The notes below the pieces were generated by a model, which saw nothing but the letters and a program-made list of their open reading frames with translations, was not told the DNA's origin and did no database searches. The position numbers and the translations under genes were made by a program. A stretch of 64,000 nt of DNA from Chitinophaga pendula (GTDB lineage Bacteria; Bacteroidota; Bacteroidia; Chitinophagales; Chitinophagaceae): contig NZ_CP077769.1 of NCBI RefSeq assembly GCF_020386615.1, forward strand, positions 5,939,501 through 6,003,500. The letters are read 5' to 3'. Below, piece after piece: positions 26,220-34,537 of this stretch (position 1 is the stretch's first letter; each line of letters begins with the position of its first letter).

Positions 26220-27305
26220 CTATAAATTATTCATCAATTCCCGGTAGATGTTATTGAGCAATAATAATATCATCATTAGCACAGCCGCTCCTGTACCTCC
26301 AAACACTATCCCTTTTAGCTTACCAAGCTGCTCCTTCTTTAAAGGCATAATAGGCGTATCCACAATCTGTATAATAGGCGCCTCCTGAGCCATTGCTACC
26401 CTGCTGACTTCCAGGTTTTTAACCACTTCAGCATAAACAGTCTGCAACATTAACTTATCCCTAGATGCGACTTCTGTTCCAACAGTAGCAACTCTTCTGG
26501 CTGGGTTAAAATTTAGATCCTGGGTCGCAGCAGCAGAATATGTTTTTCTATTTAACAAGGCTTCCAATGAATCGGCCTTATGCTGCAACATATCTACATT
26601 CTTCTTGGAACGCTGCGTTTTTGTCTTTACATAGAAATCGGTCGCTTCTGATACAAGACGTTCCGTAAAAATTTTGGAAAATAATTCATTCCTCGACACA
26701 CATTTAACAGAGATAAAACTTAGCTTTTTATCCGGCTTGGCTACCTTGAGATTAGCTTTCGTAATCACATTGTACAGATCGTATAAGATACTATCTTGCT
26801 GCAAAGAAAAAGAGGAGCGATCCTTGTCTATGGGGTAGCTTAGTTGGGCAAGCGATGGAAATTTCTTCCACCTGTCTCTCAATTTATATGTTCTGATATA
26901 CAGCTCTATCAATGAGATTTGTTGCCCGTCAACCTTAACGGGAGACAACAATGTTTTCTCAACCATCAGCCGAGATTTAAGGAACTCCAGAATATTGTCT
27001 CCTGCAAAAACACCGCTACCGGTACCTCCCAGATCTATTCCAAATTGACTGGCGATACCAGCATATGCACCCAATGGGCTATTTTTGCTTTCTTCCAATA
27101 CAAAGGTCACTTCCCCGACATAGTTAGGTTGTTTTATTATCGCATAACCCAATCCCAATCCTGCCCCGATAAGGCCTACTATGATAATTAGCCACCATTT
27201 AGCTAACAAATAACGATACCACTGCTGCAGCTTAAGTATGATTTCTTTCAGTGATATCTGTTTTCCCGCATTCGGGGAATCGTATGTCTGCCTGGTTGGC
27301 TCCAT
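26220..27305 (-). CDS. Wzz-type polysaccharide chain-length/co-polymerase protein
   Basis: This inner-membrane protein of 361 residues has the Wzz topology: a cytoplasmic basic N-terminus, TM1 (about 39-59, WWLIIIVGLIGAGLGLGYAI), a large periplasmic region rich in coiled coil (about 210-275, KTKTQRSKKNVDMLQHKADS), and TM2 near the C-terminus (about 333-355) preceded by the Pro-rich PIIQIVDTPIMPLKKEQLGK characteristic of Wzz. There is no C-terminal tyrosine-kinase domain, so it is a short co-polymerase of the PCP-1/PCP-2a-like kind rather than a full Wzc. It follows the SLBB export gene by 57 bp and precedes the sugar-biosynthesis genes by 21 bp. It should regulate polymer length with the polymerase at 19739. 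Confidence 0.88.
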   Translation of the reverse strand: MEPTRQTYDSPNAGKQISLKEIILKLQQWYRYLLAKWWLIIIVGLIGAGLGLGYAIIKQPNYVGEVTFVLEESKNSPLGAYAGIASQFGIDLGGTGSGVFAGDNILEFLKSRLMVEKTLLSPVKVDGQQISLIELYIRTYKLRDRWKKFPSLAQLSYPIDKDRSSFSLQQDSILYDLYNVITKANLKVAKPDKKLSFISVKCVSRNELFSKIFTERLVSEATDFYVKTKTQRSKKNVDMLQHKADSLEALLNRKTYSAAATQDLNFNPARRVATVGTEVASRDKLMLQTVYAEVVKNLEVSRVAMAQEAPIIQIVDTPIMPLKKEQLGKLKGIVFGGTGAAVLMMILLLLNNIYRELMNNL

Positions 27306-27362
27306 CTAAATGTCTTTAACTTAATTTAATGGCAATTGGAATAAATAGCTGGTTTTTCGTCC

Positions 27363-29858
27363 CTATCTGCGGTTGTTGATGATAGTAGCAATAACAAGCG
27401 CAATAGAGGCTACCACACTTCCCATTCCAAGTATCTCCTGACCACTCAATCCTCTTCTCTCTTTTCTAGTCGGAACGTATATCTCAGCTCCTGGCTTAAC
27501 TTTTGGATAGCCGGTAAACATTAACACTTTACGTGCACTTTTAACCTCGCCGTTCGCATATACTATATAGCTCCTACGACGTAATGCGGATGACGTGAAT
27601 CCTCCCGCTCCCCTTACATAATCCCGGAAAGTAGCATTCCTATCAAACCTGACTTTTTTGGGGAAGTATATTTCACCAAATAGTTGTACCGTTTGCAACT
27701 TCTTAGGAACCTTAATAATATCCCCTTCTTCTAAAAGAAGATCATATTTGGATCCAGGTTTTGCCAATATCTCGTCCAGATTAATTCCAAGCAATTGTTC
27801 CTTACGCTCTACAGCATTTTTCATGCGGGCGATATCAGAGCTATCCTGTAATTTATTGTAAAATACCTCCAGCTTATTGGTTAATAATGCACTATCTGAT
27901 ACATTTACATACGTCTTCCTTAACAATACGGCACCTTCTGCGTAAGCCTCAGGCTTGAGCCCTCCCGCTCTTTTTATAAGATCAGAGATACGTTCTCTCT
28001 TTGAATTGATAGCATACTGTCCACTGTATAGCACTTCACCATCCAACTGGACATTTGCCTGCTCAGCATAACCTGGGGCTCTTCTGATACTGACTTCATC
28101 AAATGGCTGCAAAGTGAACGTTGCAGCAAGGCCAGAACTCAGGTCCGCATTTACGTCAAACTGTTGTATAATGGCCATCCGCGTATCGGTAGAATCATAG
28201 CTACCTTGCTTACGTATACGACGAGATACCTCTACATGTTTTAAAGAAGCAGCATCTTTCAAACCTCCGGCAAGTAAAATAAGGTCTTCCAACTGCATAC
28301 TATCGGCAAAATTGAAGACCCCTGGATTATTTACCTCACCCGAGATCTTCACATTGTATTCCTGTCTGAGGCCCAACTTAGAGAATATAACGACGCTATC
28401 TTCCTTCTGCAGAACCAGATTATTTCTGCCTTCGACAGCCTCTTGTACATTGAAGCTAATCATCGCTGGCGTGAAATCGGGTTGTAATCTTCTTATTACT
28501 CCCCTCGTCAGTGCAGCCACTTCTTGTATCCCGTCTGCCCGACGAATCAGATCTCCTATTGTCATACCTGGCTCTAGTGCATACTGCCCGGGATGAAAAA
28601 CAGCACCGGATATAATCACCCTATTACTGAATCTACTCAGGATAGAATCTACAAAAAATTGATCGCCCGATTTCAAATGAAATGTAGCAATCTGCTCTGC
28701 AGGAACATTCACAACTTCCCGCTCCTTATTGTTCACTCTAAATGCCCTGATATTTCCCGGAAAGGATTTATCAGTAAATCCACCTGCATAATTGAGGATC
28801 GTTTGCAACGTTTCGTTGTCTTTGGCTTCAAAAATAGCAGGACGTTTTACCTCACCCAACAACTCTACGCGCGTTTTATAAGGATTAACCTTAACGATAT
28901 CCTGATCCTGCAATATAATGTTGTTAGACAGATCTCCGTTTAGTAGAAAATCATACAGGTCAAATGTGGCAACACGTGTTCCATTTCTAATTACTTGAAT
29001 ATCCCTGAACGAACCGTTTTCACTAGGGCCACCACTTACATATAAAGCATTGGCAACAGATGCCAGCGAAGGCAGCGTATAAGATCCCGGAGATTCAATT
29101 TCACCTATTAGCAATACCCGAATACTTCTTATATTACCTAAAGATACCTGCACATAAGTATTGCCGGATTTAATTCCTCCATAAATAGATGACAACTGCT
29201 TGGTAAGACGATCCGTTGCCTCCTTCATCGTCAAACCATTAACATAAACAGGTCCCAGATAGGGTACTCTGATATACCCTTCAGGAGTCACTTTCAATTT
29301 ATGTTGTACCTCTGAATACCCATACACATCTACTATAATTTCATCTCCTGATGCTATACGATAATTAGGGGGAGTAGCCATTCTCAGGTTAGGCTCGAAT
29401 GTCAGATTTTTATTGGAAAATAATTCCGCTCCAAAGATCCTCTTCTTCTTTTTTTCCTTTTCCTGCTCTGCTGGTGTCAATTTACGCTGAACACCAGCCG
29501 TCGCCGATTGATCCGTTTCTATTTCATACTCTCTGTCACCACTTGATTGTTTTGAGGTACCAGATTGAGCATTATCACCCTTGGCGGTCAACTCTTTATC
29601 TAAGCCAAGTACACGCATCCGATCTTTTAATTTTGATGCCTCATCAGCGGAAATTCCCTTTTCAACAGCATATTTGTCAATATCATCAAAGGGAATGTTG
29701 TTTTTCTTCATTTCTGCTGCCAGCTGTCTTACCTGATCATCAGATAGGTTGTCTATTTTCACTTGCTTCATTTGTTCCTTGGACAAGGATTGAAACTGAG
29801 CAAATGCACAACAACTAACAAATAGCAATAGATGTAAAAGCAATATCCTTTTAAGCAT
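27363..29858 (-). CDS. SLBB-domain polysaccharide export protein (Wza-like)
   Basis: This envelope protein of 831 residues starts MLKRILLLHLLLFVSCCAFA, a signal peptide. It then has a charged linker (LSKEQMKQVKIDNLSDDQVR onward) common in Bacteroidota homologs, a Poly_export domain (about 150-225: YRIASGDEIIVDVYGYSEVQ, VTPEGYIRVPYLGPVYVNGL), and about five to six SLBB repeats of the form VxLxGEVxxPGxYxL, e.g. VLLIGEIESPGSYTLPSLAS, VELLGEVKRPAIFEAKDNET, VKISGEVNNPGVFNFADSMQ and VQLDGEVLYSGQYAINSKRE. A last hydrophobic helix (ILGMGSVVASIALVIATIIN) ends the protein. It would form the periplasmic/outer-membrane export channel. I use the ATG at 29858; the frame is open further to 30092, but without a signal peptide. 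It is the first gene of the polysaccharide operon. No Cys lipobox is evident. Confidence 0.88.
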   Translation of the reverse strand: MLKRILLLHLLLFVSCCAFAQFQSLSKEQMKQVKIDNLSDDQVRQLAAEMKKNNIPFDDIDKYAVEKGISADEASKLKDRMRVLGLDKELTAKGDNAQSGTSKQSSGDREYEIETDQSATAGVQRKLTPAEQEKEKKKKRIFGAELFSNKNLTFEPNLRMATPPNYRIASGDEIIVDVYGYSEVQHKLKVTPEGYIRVPYLGPVYVNGLTMKEATDRLTKQLSSIYGGIKSGNTYVQVSLGNIRSIRVLLIGEIESPGSYTLPSLASVANALYVSGGPSENGSFRDIQVIRNGTRVATFDLYDFLLNGDLSNNIILQDQDIVKVNPYKTRVELLGEVKRPAIFEAKDNETLQTILNYAGGFTDKSFPGNIRAFRVNNKEREVVNVPAEQIATFHLKSGDQFFVDSILSRFSNRVIISGAVFHPGQYALEPGMTIGDLIRRADGIQEVAALTRGVIRRLQPDFTPAMISFNVQEAVEGRNNLVLQKEDSVVIFSKLGLRQEYNVKISGEVNNPGVFNFADSMQLEDLILLAGGLKDAASLKHVEVSRRIRKQGSYDSTDTRMAIIQQFDVNADLSSGLAATFTLQPFDEVSIRRAPGYAEQANVQLDGEVLYSGQYAINSKRERISDLIKRAGGLKPEAYAEGAVLLRKTYVNVSDSALLTNKLEVFYNKLQDSSDIARMKNAVERKEQLLGINLDEILAKPGSKYDLLLEEGDIIKVPKKLQTVQLFGEIYFPKKVRFDRNATFRDYVRGAGGFTSSALRRRSYIVYANGEVKSARKVLMFTGYPKVKPGAEIYVPTRKERRGLSGQEILGMGSVVASIALVIATIINNRR

Positions 29859-30220
29859 GAAATATGGTATAATTCTTCTTCTCGAGTAATAAAATATAAC
29901 CCCTCTCACAAGCCAATCACTTCTTTTTTGGAAATCAGCTGCAAATCTATTAAAAATAAGATATAAATATACATTCCAGAGAAACGTATTCTTTCCTTCG
30001 TTATAACACAAAAAATTGAATATCAATTCATTATCGCAATTATCAAAATAGGTATAAGTCCATTCCCCAGATAAAAGCCGTGTTAAACACAAAGATTATG
30101 CTAAGATCACGCTAATCCTATAAAATCATATTAATATAAATCAAATACATCCACCCCAATAGCGCTTACTAAAATTCATATTTTATCCGTATTTTATCAC
30201 TTTAGTCAAAATTTATCCGC
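29859..30220. other. Divergent promoter region between polysaccharide operon and DUF5009 gene
   Basis: This 362-bp A+T-rich stretch must carry promoters for both directions. A minus-strand -7 match is at 29942-29949 (listed separately). No CDS, RNA or terminator is seen here. The open frame that runs from 29858 to 30092 has no start context or similarity and is regarded as non-coding. Confidence 0.5.
29942..29949 (-). promoter_or_regulatory. Possible -7 element of the polysaccharide operon
   Basis: The minus strand reads TAGATTTG, matching TAnnTTTG, 83 bp before the SLBB start codon. No TTTG is found 19-21 bp upstream, so it is only half supported. Confidence 0.3.
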
Positions 30221-31342
30221 GTGAATAACCAACGATTTTTATCCCTAGACGTATTCCGGGGACTTACCCTGGCAGGCATGATCCTCGTCAATAACCCTGG
30301 TAGCTGGTCATACGTCTACCCACCCCTACAACATGCCTCTTGGCACGGATGCACCCCTACAGACCTGGTATTTCCTTTTTTCCTGTTTGCAGTAGGCAAT
30401 GCCATGAGCTTTTCGATGAAGAAGTATGAAGCCCAGGGAAATGGCGCTGTGATCCGGAAGATAGCCAAACGCACCCTCCTGATATTCCTGATCGGGTTAT
30501 TCCTCAACTGGTTCCCGTTTGTGAGATGGAACGATGGAGCATTGGTGACCAAATCTTTTACACAGCTTCGCATCATGGGAGTTTTACAACGGATAGCCCT
30601 CTGTTATGGCTTTGCCGCACTTATCATACATTTCTTTAAAGATCGGGGATCATTTGTCTGGGTGGGCGCTTTACTTTTAGGATATTGGTGGATATTACTG
30701 GCTTTCGGCCAGGGAGATCCATATAGCCTGGAAGGATTCGCAGGCCTCTCCGTCGATAAATGGTTATTGGGAGAAAATCACTTATATAAAGGCGAAGGAG
30801 TACCGTTTGACCCGGAAGGACTGTTAAGTACTATACCAGCAGTGGTGAATGTTATTTTCGGCTATCTCGCAGGTGCCTATATACAGCAAAAGGGTAAAAC
30901 CTATGAAATGCTTACCGGACTGCTGATCACGGGCTGCCTACTCATATTTACTGCATTATGCTGGAACATGGTATTCCCCATTAATAAAAAGATATGGACT
31001 AGCTCCTATGTCCTTTATACAAGCGGCCTGGCGTTAGTAGTCATTTCGATATTGCTGTATGTAATCGAAATGCGGAATCAAACAAAATGGACCTATCCTT
31101 TCGAGGCATTCGGCAAAAATCCGTTATTTATCTACATCATGGCGGGCGTGCTGGTAAAAACCTATTTCGTCTTCCGGATAGGGCCAGATGATGATGACGC
31201 CTACTCCTGGCTGTATACACACATCTTCCAGCCAATCGCAGGTAATATGAACGGCTCTTTGTTATTCGCGCTTTTCCATGTCACATTATTCGGTTTATTA
31301 GCCTGGTGGATGGATAAACGCCGCATATATATCCGGGTATAA
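30221..31342 (+). CDS. DUF5009/HGSNAT-like integral membrane acyltransferase
   Basis: This multi-pass membrane protein of 373 residues is related to heparan-alpha-glucosaminide N-acetyltransferase (DUF1624/DUF5009). The N-terminal RFLSLDVFRGLTLAGMILVN (about 4-23) followed by YPPLQHASWHGCTPTDLVFP (about 31-50) is the family signature; the His in 'HASWHG' corresponds to the catalytic His region of HGSNAT. About ten hydrophobic segments follow, ending in FHVTLFGLLAWWMDKRRIYI. These proteins are thought to carry acyl groups across the membrane onto amino sugars, which would suit N-acetylglucosamine-polymer metabolism; the substrate here is unknown. The start is a GTG at 30221, since no in-frame ATG precedes the conserved motif. 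It is divergent from the polysaccharide operon. Confidence 0.85.
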   Translation: MNNQRFLSLDVFRGLTLAGMILVNNPGSWSYVYPPLQHASWHGCTPTDLVFPFFLFAVGNAMSFSMKKYEAQGNGAVIRKIAKRTLLIFLIGLFLNWFPFVRWNDGALVTKSFTQLRIMGVLQRIALCYGFAALIIHFFKDRGSFVWVGALLLGYWWILLAFGQGDPYSLEGFAGLSVDKWLLGENHLYKGEGVPFDPEGLLSTIPAVVNVIFGYLAGAYIQQKGKTYEMLTGLLITGCLLIFTALCWNMVFPINKKIWTSSYVLYTSGLALVVISILLYVIEMRNQTKWTYPFEAFGKNPLFIYIMAGVLVKTYFVFRIGPDDDDAYSWLYTHIFQPIAGNMNGSLLFALFHVTLFGLLAWWMDKRRIYIRV

Positions 31343-31345
31343 CGG

Positions 31346-31396
31346 CAAGAGTCAGTGGAATTTCCGATCAGCTATTGGAAATTCCACTGACTCTTG
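31346..31396. repeat. 20-bp perfect inverted repeat between convergent genes
   Basis: CAAGAGTCAGTGGAATTTCC (31346-31365) and its exact complement GGAAATTCCACTGACTCTTG (31377-31396) flank an 11-base loop. It starts 3 bp after the DUF5009 stop and ends 17 bp before the end of the sterol-desaturase gene. There is no T tract on either strand, so it is not a classical intrinsic terminator, although it could still stop transcription or protect transcript 3' ends. Confidence 0.8.
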
Positions 31397-31413
31397 ATAT
31401 AGACAAAGCGCCT

Positions 31414-32697
31414 TTATTGTCGGGCCACTCCGTATACTAGTCGTAAATATCGCTGTTGTATGGCCGTACGGTAATAAAATACCGGTAATTGCATGATAGT
31501 AAAGGCAAATAGCAAGACTGGGTGCGGCCACATATAAAAAGCTGCAGAGAAAAGTACCAGTATTCTCGCATATTCCAGATAAAGCACCCAACCCCGCTGT
31601 TCCAGAATAGCACCGCAATTGATCAACGTCAGTAAAATAAGGAGCGCCACACAAACCTGTATAAACGGCGGAACATAATACTCCAATAACAGGAAACTAA
31701 ATAAAACCACTAGCGCCATTATGACTTGCGCTATCACATAGTTATGCAACTTATGAATATTAGCTACCTCACTCCTGTTACGTGAAACAAAGATCTCCTC
31801 TAACTTAGCCCTGATGTTCGGATCGATATTATCCGGCCGGCCGAACAAAACCTTCACTTTATTCCTCCAACCACTGGTTTGACGAAATGCATACAATACC
31901 TCCAGTACGAAATGAAAATGCTGCCAGAGAAAACTATGACTTTCCAATGGTTTTGTAAGTCCGTACGTCGGCTCTTCCTCCTCTACCTCGAACGTGCCAA
32001 ATATCTTATCCCAGATAATAAGCACATCTCCATAATTCTTATCCAGATATTTTGGATTACTTGCATGATGCACACGGTGGTGAGAGGGTGTTACAAATAT
32101 ATATTCCAGCACACCAAGCTTGCCGATTGTGCGCGTATGTATGAAAAAGGGATACAAACCATGTACTAACTGTACACTTACTATCATAGCTGGCGGAAAG
32201 CCAATTACAGGTAAAATCGACCAGAACATCATACGCGCAAAAGCCTGGAAAACCGTAATACGGGCAGATGTTGTATAATTAAAGTCATCACTTTGGTGAT
32301 GCACTACGTGAGCAGCCCAAAGCACATTTACCTCATGCGCCAGCCGATGATACCAGTACCATATGAAATCTGTACAGATAAACAGCGTCAACCATAAAAG
32401 TATACTGGATTTGATATCAAACATGCCAAAGTGCCGGTAAAGGTAATCGTACACAAAGTAAAAGACCCCAACAGTAAAAGTATCCAGCAGGCGCTCAGCT
32501 ATCCCAACATTAATATTACTGATAGAACCAGTCAGACTGAAATAACGTTTACCCGTTTTGCGGGCATACAGGTACTCTACACCCATCAGGGCAAGAAAAA
32601 GCGGGAGTGCCCACGCCATGTAATTTAGATGCACGTCAATATGATTTGGAATTTCAGTATTCCCCATTGTCTTACAGGAGCAACTATTGCGCACCAT
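31414..32697 (-). CDS. Sterol desaturase/fatty-acid hydroxylase family membrane protein
   Basis: This integral-membrane di-iron enzyme family member has 427 residues. The histidine boxes HRLAH (about 151-155), HVVHH (about 165-169) and HRVHH (about 238-242) form the metal centre seen in fatty-acid hydroxylases and C-4/C-5 sterol desaturases. About eight hydrophobic segments surround them. The C-terminal 130 residues (four or so further helices, after the NRSEVANIHKLHN stretch) extend beyond the core domain. Bacteroidota versions act on lipids such as sphingolipid or carotenoid-type substrates; the true substrate is unknown. ATGs at 32697 and 32667 are both possible starts; I keep the longer one with reservation. 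It is monocistronic, convergent with the DUF5009 gene and separated from it by a 20-bp inverted repeat. Confidence 0.83.
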   Translation of the reverse strand: MVRNSCSCKTMGNTEIPNHIDVHLNYMAWALPLFLALMGVEYLYARKTGKRYFSLTGSISNINVGIAERLLDTFTVGVFYFVYDYLYRHFGMFDIKSSILLWLTLFICTDFIWYWYHRLAHEVNVLWAAHVVHHQSDDFNYTTSARITVFQAFARMMFWSILPVIGFPPAMIVSVQLVHGLYPFFIHTRTIGKLGVLEYIFVTPSHHRVHHASNPKYLDKNYGDVLIIWDKIFGTFEVEEEEPTYGLTKPLESHSFLWQHFHFVLEVLYAFRQTSGWRNKVKVLFGRPDNIDPNIRAKLEEIFVSRNRSEVANIHKLHNYVIAQVIMALVVLFSFLLLEYYVPPFIQVCVALLILLTLINCGAILEQRGWVLYLEYARILVLFSAAFYMWPHPVLLFAFTIMQLPVFYYRTAIQQRYLRLVYGVARQ

Positions 32698-32942
32698 AAA
32701 ACAGGGATGTTGTTTATTCTGGTGGTAAACGAAGGCAATATTACAAATATTTTGCCATAAGTCTACAAATTTTATAGAGTATTAACTTTCATAGATATAA
32801 CTGTTGTGCCATAGGTTATCTAGTTCGCGGTCTTTTCATCTACTATGAGCACAAGATACATGCTTTATTTTCAATATTCATCTAGCATTAAAATGTTAGG
32901 GTTTGTTTAACCATTAAAGACCAACAGACTAAATACCGGAAT

Positions 32943-32981
32943 AAAAAAAGGGGACATACGGTCTGCATGTCCCCTTTTTTT
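32943..32981 (-). terminator. Intrinsic terminator of the AAA ATPase gene
   Basis: AAAAAAAGGGGACAT (32943-32957) pairs with ATGTCCCCTTTTTTT (32967-32981), a 15-bp stem with a 9-base loop. It is flanked by A and T tracts, so it works in both directions, and it lies 18 bp beyond the stop of the gene at 32999. Confidence 0.88.
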
Positions 32982-32998
32982 AGATATTTCCCGTAAAC

Positions 32999-34063
32999 TT
33001 AAAGAGAGGCGCGGAACCCAATAACAGGTTTGTGCACCTCATATGCCTGCTCCTGCTGATTCACTACTTCCGCCAAGGTCATTGGCTCATGGGTATTCCC
33101 TCCCAATCCCAGGTGTGCTGACAATCGCTGCACTTTAGTAGCAGACAATTTAGTGAATTCATACCTGGCGATCAGGCGCCCCTTACGCAACAACGCATTG
33201 TCAATTGCAGACAGATCACTGTTGAATGTACAGATCACCTGTACATTTAGACAATCTGCCATCAACCCATCTGATATGTTCAGCAGTCCCGAAACACTCG
33301 AATCGCTATTCAGTTTCCGATCCATAATGATATGCTCCGCATCTTCAATAATCAATACACTATTAGGATTATTGATCAGCAGATCAATGAAATCCGGATG
33401 CATCAGGTTCGAAGCAATACCCGGCGACAGGAACATCACCTTCTTTTTAATCTTTCCTATCAGGTAACGCAGGTATGTAGTTTTCCCTGTGCCAGGTAAG
33501 CCATGCAGTAATACGATCCCTTTATCATTATGTCTATTCAATCTTTGCCGAATCGTATTATCGATCTCCGCAAAATTATCCTCATAGTATAAACTCAGAT
33601 CAAGTTCTTGCTTGCGTATGTCCATATGCTTAAGCGCCAGTTCACCATAAGCATCTTTGATAATGAGGTTGATCTCTTGACGTTTTCTCTTCTTCCGTTG
33701 GCGAAACCGCTTTACCCAGGCAGCCAATTGCTCAAAATATGCTTTATCACCTTCATTATGTAATATCTCACAATAGCCAGACCCAAACTCCAGGATAAAT
33801 GCTTTTTTCAAGATTACAATTCCTGTACTGTACGTGTGCTCGCTTTTGCGGGGCTCTATTTGTGTATACTGGTGCACTGACTTGATATCTGCTGAAAATA
33901 CTTTTCTGAATTCGTCCCAGGCTCTCCTGTCATCTATATCCTGGGTAAGGTGTACACTTGGAATGCTTTCGAAAGTGTACATATATAATTGTTTGCTATC
34001 CAGGTAATTGTCATTAAAGATACTATTGGTAGTAATGATCCGTCTTTCCGGTTCTCTGTTCAT
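32999..34063 (-). CDS. Stand-alone AAA+ ATPase, BCS1/FtsH-like core
   Basis: This 354-residue protein has an N-terminal region of unknown fold (1-150) and a C-terminal AAA ATPase module. Walker A is HGLPGTGKTT (about 187-196), Walker B VLIIEDAE (about 236-243), sensor 1 lies in CTFNSD (about 278-283), and an arginine-rich LLRKGRLIARYEF (about 291-303) follows. This arrangement, with 'IDNALLRKGRL', is like BCS1-type and other classical AAA proteins. There is no membrane segment or protease domain. The basic stretch RFRQRKKRKRQE (about 119-130) may bind nucleic acid or lipid. It has its own -7 element and terminator, so it appears to be a single-gene unit, and the substrate or partner is not evident from the neighbours. 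Confidence 0.8.
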   Translation of the reverse strand: MNREPERRIITTNSIFNDNYLDSKQLYMYTFESIPSVHLTQDIDDRRAWDEFRKVFSADIKSVHQYTQIEPRKSEHTYSTGIVILKKAFILEFGSGYCEILHNEGDKAYFEQLAAWVKRFRQRKKRKRQEINLIIKDAYGELALKHMDIRKQELDLSLYYEDNFAEIDNTIRQRLNRHNDKGIVLLHGLPGTGKTTYLRYLIGKIKKKVMFLSPGIASNLMHPDFIDLLINNPNSVLIIEDAEHIIMDRKLNSDSSVSGLLNISDGLMADCLNVQVICTFNSDLSAIDNALLRKGRLIARYEFTKLSATKVQRLSAHLGLGGNTHEPMTLAEVVNQQEQAYEVHKPVIGFRASL

Positions 34064-34100
34064 AAATTACTATTACTATAAAAACGTCCTAATTTAACCA

Positions 34101-34108
34101 CAAACGTA
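34101..34108 (-). promoter_or_regulatory. -7 element of the AAA ATPase gene
   Basis: The minus strand reads TACGTTTG (TAnnTTTG) 37 bp before the ATG at 34063. A correctly spaced TTTG is not present. Confidence 0.42.
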
Positions 34109-34207
34109 ACGATAGTTTATGTAACTAACAGCAATCCCATCTACGCAATATCTGGTAGTGCTGGTACCCAGTGTACTCATTATTCCCGTTTGAAGATGCT
34201 TTTCAAT

Positions 34208-34237
34208 AAAAAAGCCCGACTGTCAGTGCCGGGCTTT
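34208..34237 (-). terminator. Intrinsic terminator, minus strand
   Basis: AAAGCCCG (34211-34218) pairs with CGGGCTTT (34230-34237) across an 11-base loop; on the minus strand it is followed by TTTTTT. It lies 300 bp beyond the DinB-like gene and 23 bp beyond the small ORF at 34260-34358, so it most likely ends a short separate transcript or a read-through transcript. Confidence 0.75.
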
Positions 34238-34259
34238 CACTATATAAACTCGTGTTCTT

Positions 34260-34358
34260 TTATATGATGACATAACACACACGCCAACTCCCAAGGGCCG
34301 GAGATAAAACATCAGTGTCTGTTCCAATGCGGTGCATGTTATCGTATTTACGTATCAT
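34260..34358 (-). CDS. Possible 32-residue small protein
   Basis: An ATG at 34358 opens 32 codons: MIRKYDNMHRIGTDTDVL, then SPALGSWRVCYVII and TAA at 34260. A terminator follows 23 bp later and a GC-rich hairpin precedes it (34441-34468), so the ORF sits in its own small, bounded segment. I know no related family. The product has a charged first half and a hydrophobic end with one Cys. Short ORFs are common by chance, so the call is tentative; the segment may equally be a non-coding RNA. Confidence 0.25.
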   Translation of the reverse strand: MIRKYDNMHRIGTDTDVLSPALGSWRVCYVII

Positions 34359-34440
34359 AATGGGCAATATCCGGTTAAATGTTCTGTTTGACACTTAATA
34401 CCTTACGCTCGTTCTATCCAGACTGCTGGTGAGGTAAATA

Positions 34441-34468
34441 TTTGCCCGCGAATATCATCGCGGGCAAA
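34441..34468 (-). terminator. GC-rich hairpin after the DinB-like gene
   Basis: TTTGCCCGCG (34441-34450) pairs perfectly with CGCGGGCAAA (34459-34468) with an 8-base loop, 70 bp after the DinB-like stop codon. On the minus strand it is followed by TATTTACC, a weak T tract. It is a probable but inefficient terminator, or an mRNA 3'-end stabiliser. Confidence 0.55.
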
Positions 34469-34537
34469 CGCAGATGTTACATCCGTATTTACATTTCACT
34501 GAAAGGTTAACAACGGATGAGGAACAGGTTGACCGGT

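Noticed and set aside
29859..30092. N-terminal extension of the SLBB export protein to 30092
   Set aside because: The signal peptide starts at the ATG at 29858; the extra 78 residues resemble translated A+T-rich promoter DNA.
31352..31654. 100-codon minus-strand frame at the end of the sterol-desaturase gene
   Set aside because: It overlaps the C-terminal coding region of the desaturase in another frame and lacks motifs.
34094..34180. 28-codon minus-strand ORF just before the AAA ATPase gene
   Set aside because: It overlaps the -7 element of the ATPase promoter, has no separate signals, and an ORF this short is expected by chance.
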